Below, piece by piece: positions 58,727-64,000 of a stretch of DNA of 64,000 nucleotides. Made by a program: the position numbers and the translations under genes. The DNA is taken from NCBI GenBank assembly GCA_038210375.1, contig JBBQWT010000019.1, positions 1-64,000 on the forward strand, in the 5' to 3' direction. Source of the DNA: JBBQWT01 sp038210375 (GTDB lineage Bacteria; Acidobacteriota; Terriglobia; Terriglobales; Acidobacteriaceae). The notes beneath the pieces are model-generated. The model saw nothing but the letters and a program-made list of their open reading frames with translations, had not been told where the DNA came from and ran no database searches. How positions within the stretch are numbered: the stretch's first letter is position 1; each line of letters starts with the position of its first letter.

Positions 58727-60262
58727 TCATTCCGACAGCTTCTTAACGGAAAACTCGCTGTGATGGCGGCTGTAAAGAAAATAAATCACCAGACCGATGA
58801 CCAGCCAGACGAAGAAGCGTATCCAGTTCATGATGGGCAGCCCGGCCATCAGCAGCAGGCAGGTGAGCACGCTCATGACCGGCGCGAAGATGCCGCCGGG
58901 AGCGCGGAAGGAACGTGGACGCTCCGGCTGCTTGAACCGCAGGATGAGCACCCCGCCCGCCACCAGGGCGAACGCAAACAGGGTGCCGATGTTGGACAGG
59001 TTGGCGAGAGTCCCGATATCGAACATACCGGCGGGCACTCCGACTACGATTCCGGCCACCCAGGTGGCGACGTGCGGAGTGCGAAAGCGTGGGTGCACTC
59101 GGCCAAACGCCTTGGGCAGCAGCCCGTCGCGCGACATCGCGAACCACACCCGGGCCTGGCCCAGCTGAAAGACCAGCAGCGAAGAGATCATGCCCATCAG
59201 GGCGCCGAACAGCACCCCGGCTCGAACCGCGTTGAGATGCAGGTCACGCAGCGCGGCCACCACCGGGGCGGCGCTATCGAGCTTGTCCCAGCGCACGATG
59301 CCGGTGAGCACCACCACCACCGCGATGTATAGGATGGTGCACACCACCAGGGTAGCGATGATGCCGATGGGCAGGTCGCGCTGTGGGTTCTTGGCCTCTT
59401 CGGCGGCGGTGGAAACCGAATCGAAGCCGATGTAGGTAAAGAAAATAATGGAACCGCCGGTGAGCACCCCGGCCCATCCGTTGGGAGCAAATGGATGATA
59501 GTTGGTGGGCCTGATGTATTCCGCGCCGGCAATGATGAAGGCGAAGATGGCGCCGATCTTGAGCAGCACCATGATGTTGTTGGCCTTGGCGGATTCGCGA
59601 ATGCCCCTGACCAGCAGGATGGTCAGCGCAATCACCACCAGGAACGCGGGCAGATTGAAACCGAAATGCCAGCCCGGAGGATAAAGGGCCACGCCCATGG
59701 CGTCGCTCATGCCTTCGGGCAGGTAGGCCGGCGATGACCAGCGTATGGAAAGAGGAATGTGCAGCAGGTCGAAGAGGTTGACGATGTGCCCGGCAAATCC
59801 CACGCCCACCGCCATGTTACTGACCGCGTATTCGAGAATGAGGTCCCAGCCAATGATCCAGGCGATGAGCTCTCCCATGGTGGCGTAGGTATAGGTGTAA
59901 GCGCTGCCGGCGATGGGAATCATCGACGCCAGCTCCGCGTAGCACAGCGCGGTGAAGGCGCAGGCGATGGCCACCAGGATGAATGACAGCGCGATGGCGG
60001 GGCCCGCGCCCGGACGCCCGAACGTCGCCGAATGGTGAATCAGGTATTCGAGGACGGGCGCGTTCAGGATGGAATCGGTCTGAAATTTCTCGCCGCTGAT
60101 CGCCGTGCCGATGACGGTGAATATCCCGGAGCCGATGACCGCGCCGATTCCCAGCGAAGTAAGCGCCACCGGACCGAGCGTCTTTTTGAGACGCGTCTCC
60201 GGCCGCTCGGAATCGGAGATGAGCTTGTCGATGGACTTGGTGGCAAAAAGTTGACTGGACAT
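58727..60262 (-). CDS. Amino acid permease (APC superfamily)
   Basis: A 511-residue inner-membrane transporter with about 12 helices, starting at the ATG at 60262. The opening KKTLGPVALTSLGIGAVIGS (about residues 22-41) with GSGIF is the APC signature, and IPIAGSAYTYTYATMGELIA follows near 110. It resembles the cationic amino acid/YfnA-like group; substrate not decided. First gene of permease-add-ACT. Confidence 0.92.
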   Translation of the reverse strand: MSSQLFATKSIDKLISDSERPETRLKKTLGPVALTSLGIGAVIGSGIFTVIGTAISGEKFQTDSILNAPVLEYLIHHSATFGRPGAGPAIALSFILVAIACAFTALCYAELASMIPIAGSAYTYTYATMGELIAWIIGWDLILEYAVSNMAVGVGFAGHIVNLFDLLHIPLSIRWSSPAYLPEGMSDAMGVALYPPGWHFGFNLPAFLVVIALTILLVRGIRESAKANNIMVLLKIGAIFAFIIAGAEYIRPTNYHPFAPNGWAGVLTGGSIIFFTYIGFDSVSTAAEEAKNPQRDLPIGIIATLVVCTILYIAVVVVLTGIVRWDKLDSAAPVVAALRDLHLNAVRAGVLFGALMGMISSLLVFQLGQARVWFAMSRDGLLPKAFGRVHPRFRTPHVATWVAGIVVGVPAGMFDIGTLANLSNIGTLFAFALVAGGVLILRFKQPERPRSFRAPGGIFAPVMSVLTCLLLMAGLPIMNWIRFFVWLVIGLVIYFLYSRHHSEFSVKKLSE

Positions 60263-60355
60263 GATGTTGAAATAGCTCCAGCACCGCAAAATTCAGGGGA
60301 CTGGTCAAACCTTGACTTGAACCAATCCCCGATTTCTCTGCCGGCCCCTGGCTAA

Positions 60356-60508
60356 TTAACGCTTGCTCGATCCGCGAGCCAGTTTCTTCACTTTTCGCTT
60401 CATCGAGCCGCGGGGAGTGGTGCGCTTGGCCTTGGGTGCTGTCTTCTTGCGGGCCGCGCGTTTCTTTTCCTTGCGCTCGTCTTTGGTCAGGCTTTTGGTG
60501 TTTGCCAT
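60356..60508 (-). CDS. Small highly basic protein
   Basis: A 50-residue product too short for most gene finders. It reads MANTKSLTKDERKEKKRAAR onward, with 18 or more Lys/Arg and no hydrophobic segment. AGAGAGAACATGG gives a ribosome site. Lysine-rich proteins of this kind are typically ribosome- or nucleic acid-associated, but no function is known to me. It lies 39 bases behind the stop of pcrA and may be co-transcribed. Confidence 0.6.
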   Translation of the reverse strand: MANTKSLTKDERKEKKRAARKKTAPKAKRTTPRGSMKRKVKKLARGSSKR

Positions 60509-60547
60509 GTTCTCTCTTTCATAAACTCTGATTGGCCGGCCGTGCGG

Positions 60548-63256
60548 CTAGCACTTTTCCAGTTGCGCGTACTTTTCCATCAATTTTTTCAGACCGACAC
60601 TCGGGAATTGTACCGTAATCTTCGCGGTTTCTCCTTCACCCTCGCGCTTGTAAACCGTTCCGCGACCGTATTTCGGATGCCGCACCTCCTGCCCTGGCCG
60701 CCACCCGGTCTTGCCGGTGGGTTCGGCTACAGGCACTTTAGGACGCTTGAATTTCTTGCCGCGCGAGGCAAAGAAATCCGCAATCGCATCCATGCTGTTG
60801 ATGCCCGCGCCGGTCTTGCCGGTCCCCGCTCCGGCCAACGACCGTCCTCCCGCTTGCCGTCGCTGGTAGGCCGGCGATCCCGCGCTGGTGCTCTGGTCCT
60901 CATCTTCGTATTGGTAATGGGTTTCGCCAAAATCCGCGGCATTGCCGGGTGAGACCGGCAGCGGCGTCCGGCGGAACCCGGGGCGCGGAGCGGCGGAATT
61001 GGCCGAATCCCCGAGATCTTCCAGCAGGTGCGGCGGCACCTCTTCGAGAAATCGTGAGGGAATGCCGGCCTGCGGCATGTCGCCGCCGTAGCGCCGGCGG
61101 TAGCCCGCATTGGTCATGATCAAGGTGTTCATGGCGCGGGTCATGCCCACGTAGCACAGGCGGCGCTCCTCTTCAAGCTGGTCGGGGAAATTAAAGGTGC
61201 GCGAGTGCGGCATCAGCCCTTCTTCCATGCCCACCAGGAACACCAGGGGAAACTCCAGCCCTTTGGCGGCGTGCAGGGTCATCAGCGAAATCTGCACCGC
61301 CGATTTGAATTGATCGTTGGCGTTGACCAGCGCCGCGTGGTCAAGAAATTCGCCCAGCGTCTCTTCGCGCTCGCGCGCTTCCTGGGCGGCGTTGCCCAGC
61401 TCCTGCAGGTTCTCGATGCGGGCCATCGCTTCCGGCGTCTCTTCCGCCTCCAGGCGCTTGATGTAGCCGGTGCGGTCGATGATGAATTTCAGCAGCTGGG
61501 CAATGCTGGCCGGGTCGCCCGGCGCGGCGAACCCCGGTGTGGCCGCCGCCGTCTTCGCCGCCGGTTCCTCGTGGACTTCGGGCTCGCCATCGGCCGCGAA
61601 GGGCGAGAAATCGAAGCTGGTATCGAAGTCGTCGTTGCCTGCGCCGTTTTCGCTGGCCCCGGTGGCGAAAGATGCATCCGCGAAATAGGACGGCGCCTGC
61701 GGCCCAGCGGTGCCCTGCAGCCGCGCGGCAAATTTTCCCTCCATCATGGCGTGCGCGTCGAGAATGATTTCCGCGAAGTTCTGCATGGCCGCCACCGCGC
61801 GCTGCGGCGCCAGCTTGTTTTTCACCACGTCCAGCAGCACCCGCCAGATAGACGTTCCCGTTTCCAGCGCCAGGCGCTCCAGCAGCTCCAGGGAGGAATC
61901 GCCGATGCCGCGCGGCGGGTTATTGATGATGCGCAGCAGGGCGGTGGAATCGTCGAGGTTGTGGATCAGCCGCAGGTACGACAGCATGTCTTTGACTTCG
62001 GTACGCTCGTAAAACGAAAAGCCGCCGATCACCTGGTAATCAAACTGGTAGCGGCGCAGCGCCTCCTCGAACAACCTCGATTGCGAGTTGGTGCGGTACA
62101 GAATGGCCACGCTGGGTTCCCGGTTTTCGCGCTGCTCGGCGCGCACGTAGCGTCGAATGGCGTCGGCCACGAACACCGCTTCATCATCGCCATCGGGCGC
62201 GCGGTAGAAGCCGATGAGTTTCTCGTCTTCGCGTTCCGTCCACAGCACCTTGCCCTTGCGCTGTACGTTGTGGGCCACCACCGAGGACGCCGCCTGCAGA
62301 ATCGCTTTGGTGGAGCGGTAATTCTGCTCCAGGCGAATCACTTTAGTTTCGGGAAAATCGGTCTCGAATTCCAGGATGTTGCGGATCTCGGCGCCGCGCC
62401 AGGAGTAGATTGACTGGTCCTCATCGCCCACCACACAGATGTTGTGCTCGGACCCCGCCAGTTGAAGCATGAGCTCGTATTGCGGCCGATTGGTGTCCTG
62501 GTACTCATCGATGAGGATGTAGCCAAACCTCTGGTTGTAATATTCGCGGACCTCGGAAAACGATTTCATCAGCCGCAGCGATTCCAGCAGCAGGTCATCG
62601 AAATCTAGGGCATTGGATTTGCGCAGCTCCTTCTGGTAGAGCGCGAACACCTGCGCCACCTTCTCGCTGTCGGGAGTGCGCGAGTTGAGATACACATCCT
62701 GCGCGTCCAGCATCTGGTTTTTGGCCCAGGAGATGCGCGAAAGCACGCTGCGCGGGGTCAGCGACTTGTCGTCGAGCTGCAATTGCTTGAGGCTGCGCTT
62801 CACCAGTTGCAACTGGTCCGATTCGTCGTACACGGTGAAGTTTCGGGTGTAGTCCGGCAAGCCCGCGATGTTCAGCCGCTCGATGTCGCGCCGCAACACC
62901 CGCAGGCAGAATGCATGGAACGTCGAAATCATGGGACGCGCCAGGCTGCGGAGTCCCGCCAGCGCCTCCACCCGCTCCCCCATCTGCTGCGCCGCCTTGT
63001 TGGTGAACGTGACCGCCAGGATCGAGTCGGGCGAGATCCCGCAATTTTCCATCAGGTGCACGATGCGATAAGTGATCACCCGAGTCTTGCCGCTGCCCGC
63101 GCCCGCCAGAATCAGCAGGGGCCCGTGAATGGTTTCCACGGCCTCGCGCTGTTGGGGATTGAGTTGGTCGAGAAGTTCCACGGGCGAATCTTTCTGGGCT
63201 GGAGCTGCTGATGCAATCAAGGCCGGATGACCAGGTTTCGTCCCGGTCACAAGCAA
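60548..63256 (-). CDS. pcrA: ATP-dependent DNA helicase PcrA/UvrD
   Basis: A 902-residue superfamily 1A helicase. Q motif PQQREAV (35-41), Walker A GAGSGKT (52-58), Walker B ILIDEYQDTN (247-256), GDEDQSIYSWRGA (277-289), QNYRS (311-315), HAAKGLEF (662-669) and CYVGMTRA (701-708) are all present. An alanine/acidic insert of about 70 residues (512-582) sits in domain 2B. The C-terminal Tudor-like domain (WRPGQEVRHPKYGRGTV, 852-) is the PcrA type that binds RNA polymerase. The start is uncertain: TTG at 63256 or GTG at 63250. It begins 15 bases after the DUF971 stop. Confidence 0.94.
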   Translation of the reverse strand: MLVTGTKPGHPALIASAAPAQKDSPVELLDQLNPQQREAVETIHGPLLILAGAGSGKTRVITYRIVHLMENCGISPDSILAVTFTNKAAQQMGERVEALAGLRSLARPMISTFHAFCLRVLRRDIERLNIAGLPDYTRNFTVYDESDQLQLVKRSLKQLQLDDKSLTPRSVLSRISWAKNQMLDAQDVYLNSRTPDSEKVAQVFALYQKELRKSNALDFDDLLLESLRLMKSFSEVREYYNQRFGYILIDEYQDTNRPQYELMLQLAGSEHNICVVGDEDQSIYSWRGAEIRNILEFETDFPETKVIRLEQNYRSTKAILQAASSVVAHNVQRKGKVLWTEREDEKLIGFYRAPDGDDEAVFVADAIRRYVRAEQRENREPSVAILYRTNSQSRLFEEALRRYQFDYQVIGGFSFYERTEVKDMLSYLRLIHNLDDSTALLRIINNPPRGIGDSSLELLERLALETGTSIWRVLLDVVKNKLAPQRAVAAMQNFAEIILDAHAMMEGKFAARLQGTAGPQAPSYFADASFATGASENGAGNDDFDTSFDFSPFAADGEPEVHEEPAAKTAAATPGFAAPGDPASIAQLLKFIIDRTGYIKRLEAEETPEAMARIENLQELGNAAQEAREREETLGEFLDHAALVNANDQFKSAVQISLMTLHAAKGLEFPLVFLVGMEEGLMPHSRTFNFPDQLEEERRLCYVGMTRAMNTLIMTNAGYRRRYGGDMPQAGIPSRFLEEVPPHLLEDLGDSANSAAPRPGFRRTPLPVSPGNAADFGETHYQYEDEDQSTSAGSPAYQRRQAGGRSLAGAGTGKTGAGINSMDAIADFFASRGKKFKRPKVPVAEPTGKTGWRPGQEVRHPKYGRGTVYKREGEGETAKITVQFPSVGLKKLMEKYAQLEKC

Positions 63257-63271
63257 CGGTCCTGCTTCTAT

Positions 63272-63676
63272 TTATTTTACGCTGGGATGCCCGGAGAGAC
63301 CGGGGTCCTCTTCGCCAGCCGCATGGGCAGCCTGGCACTCGGCGCACGGGCAGAGGTAGCGCAGGTATTCCCAGGAATAAATGCCATGCTCGTGGCCGTC
63401 GTTCCAGGTAAAGCTGATGGCGTAGTTGCCGACCGGCTTGGCTTCTTTGGCGCGCGCCGGCTCCTTGAACATAGGCAGCGCCCCGGGCTTAGGCACAGGT
63501 GGGCTGCCGGGCTTGTGTCCGGCGGGGCGTTCTTCATTACACAACGCGCAGGGGCAGGCGTTGCGCAGGTAAGGGAATGGATAATTGCTGTGATGCCCAT
63601 CCTGCCAGGTGATCTCCATGCCGGCCCCGCTGGAAACGTGGACATCGACGGACTTGGGATCAGTGCGAGAGGCCAT
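63272..63676 (-). CDS. DUF971-domain protein
   Basis: A 134-residue cytosolic protein. It shows the DUF971 pattern of aromatic and acidic residues (GMEITWQDGHHSNYPF near 19) and two cysteine clusters, CPCALC (about 41-46) and CPCAEC (about 109-114), typical for a small Fe-S/zinc-binding fold (gamma-butyrobetaine hydroxylase N-terminal domain type). Function unknown; similar proteins sit next to Mrp/ApbC in other bacteria. It lies between the DUF3108 gene (3-base gap) and pcrA. Confidence 0.85.
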   Translation of the reverse strand: MASRTDPKSVDVHVSSGAGMEITWQDGHHSNYPFPYLRNACPCALCNEERPAGHKPGSPPVPKPGALPMFKEPARAKEAKPVGNYAISFTWNDGHEHGIYSWEYLRYLCPCAECQAAHAAGEEDPGLSGHPSVK

Positions 63677-63679
63677 AAT

Positions 63680-64000
63680 TTAATGCCGCTCCACATGCTG
63701 CAGGTGCATGGTGAGCGTGCCCCAGGAGAGGCGGGCGCGGATCTGCACCGGCATGTGCGCGGCATCGTCGGAATACCACAACCACAGCTTGCCTTTTTCC
63801 CGCAGCGGCCCGCTTTCCGCCTCGGGCTGCACCCGCACGGTCTTGAATGTGCCCGCCGGGGTCTTGACGGTTTCCCGGGCTTCGACGTGCACTTTGACCC
63901 CAACCGTATGCTCGCCGTCATTCATGGGGAATGAATAGGTGGCGTTGGGCGTCAGGGAGCGTGAAGCCACGAAGTACACAGCCGAAAGAATTCCGCTGAC
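63680..64000 (-). CDS. DUF3108-domain protein (C-terminal part, runs off window)
   Basis: The frame is open to the window edge; the visible 106 codons end at 63680. The segment (YSFPMNDGEHTVGVKVHVEA, then KLWLWYSDDAAHMPVQIRAR) is typical of the C-terminal half of DUF3108 proteins, periplasmic all-beta proteins of unknown function. The signal peptide should lie beyond position 64000. It is the first visible gene of the DUF3108-DUF971-pcrA set. Confidence 0.82.
   Translation of the reverse strand, partial: VSGILSAVYFVASRSLTPNATYSFPMNDGEHTVGVKVHVEARETVKTPAGTFKTVRVQPEAESGPLREKGKLWLWYSDDAAHMPVQIRARLSWGTLTMHLQHVERH

Noticed and set aside
61205..62413. 402-codon plus-strand frame inside pcrA
   Set aside because: Antisense shadow of the helicase frame; no domain or ribosome site.
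1..64000. CRISPR arrays, tRNA or rRNA genes
   Set aside because: I looked for regularly spaced short repeats and for T-loop and CCA patterns in the gaps; none convincing was found. tRNA scanning by software could still find one I missed.

Overview
The window looks like a chromosomal segment of a GC-rich, Gram-negative soil bacterium, most likely an acidobacterium (Terriglobia/Koribacter-like). This is inferred from protein style, from a Wzi-type outer-membrane barrel and from dispersed repeats ending in GTCATTCTGA / GTCATTCCGAG; no rRNA or other marker gene confirms it. I found no rRNA, tRNA, CRISPR array, intact insertion sequence or prophage.

Region by region. 1-9.8 kb holds housekeeping genes (purL 5' part, selB, trmFO, der), a GNAT acetyltransferase, a membrane protein and a serine hydrolase gene broken by an in-frame TGA. 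9.8-12.3 kb has small secreted or degraded genes (alpha/beta hydrolase, a frameshifted VOC gene, a BON protein). 12.6-17.7 kb carries a DinG-type helicase and a queD-queE-queC 7-deazaguanine cluster followed by a secreted TPR protein. 17.7-18.3 kb is a GIY-YIG nuclease gene bracketed by inverted copies of a dispersed repeat. 18.4-21.5 kb is a molybdenum cofactor operon (moeA, moaC, mog) with an embedded response regulator.

22.5-40.4 kb is a surface polysaccharide region. It has a WecA/MraY-type initiating transferase with a long C-terminal extension, a fused PAP2-phosphatase/Wzi barrel protein, wecB, a Wzx-type flippase, a GT2 glycosyltransferase frameshifted in a C11 run, a dTDP-L-rhamnose operon (rfbB-A-C-D) and an SLBB export protein. 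It is interrupted at 30-34 kb by a decayed island with an IS remnant, a RAYT-type transposase remnant, gene relics and a tandem-domain cyclase. 40.7-43.8 kb is a cassette of small stress-type proteins. 43.8-48.6 kb groups envelope genes: an S41 (CtpA-like) protein lacking both catalytic residues, PBP1A and a membrane-anchored PASTA protein.

49-64 kb is again mostly housekeeping: def-fmt-rsmB, aroC, ridA, rpmB, an aldose epimerase, a permease / adenosine deaminase / ACT operon, and a DUF3108-DUF971-pcrA operon. Several intergenic gaps (6.2-7.0, 48.6-49.25, 56.9-57.25 kb) contain inverted doublets of REP-like repeats. Together with the RAYT relic and the repeat-bracketed GIY-YIG gene, they suggest one or more non-autonomous repeat mobilisation systems in this genome, which is the most unusual theme of the window. 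The second is the catalytically dead CtpA-like protein beside the cell-wall synthesis genes.
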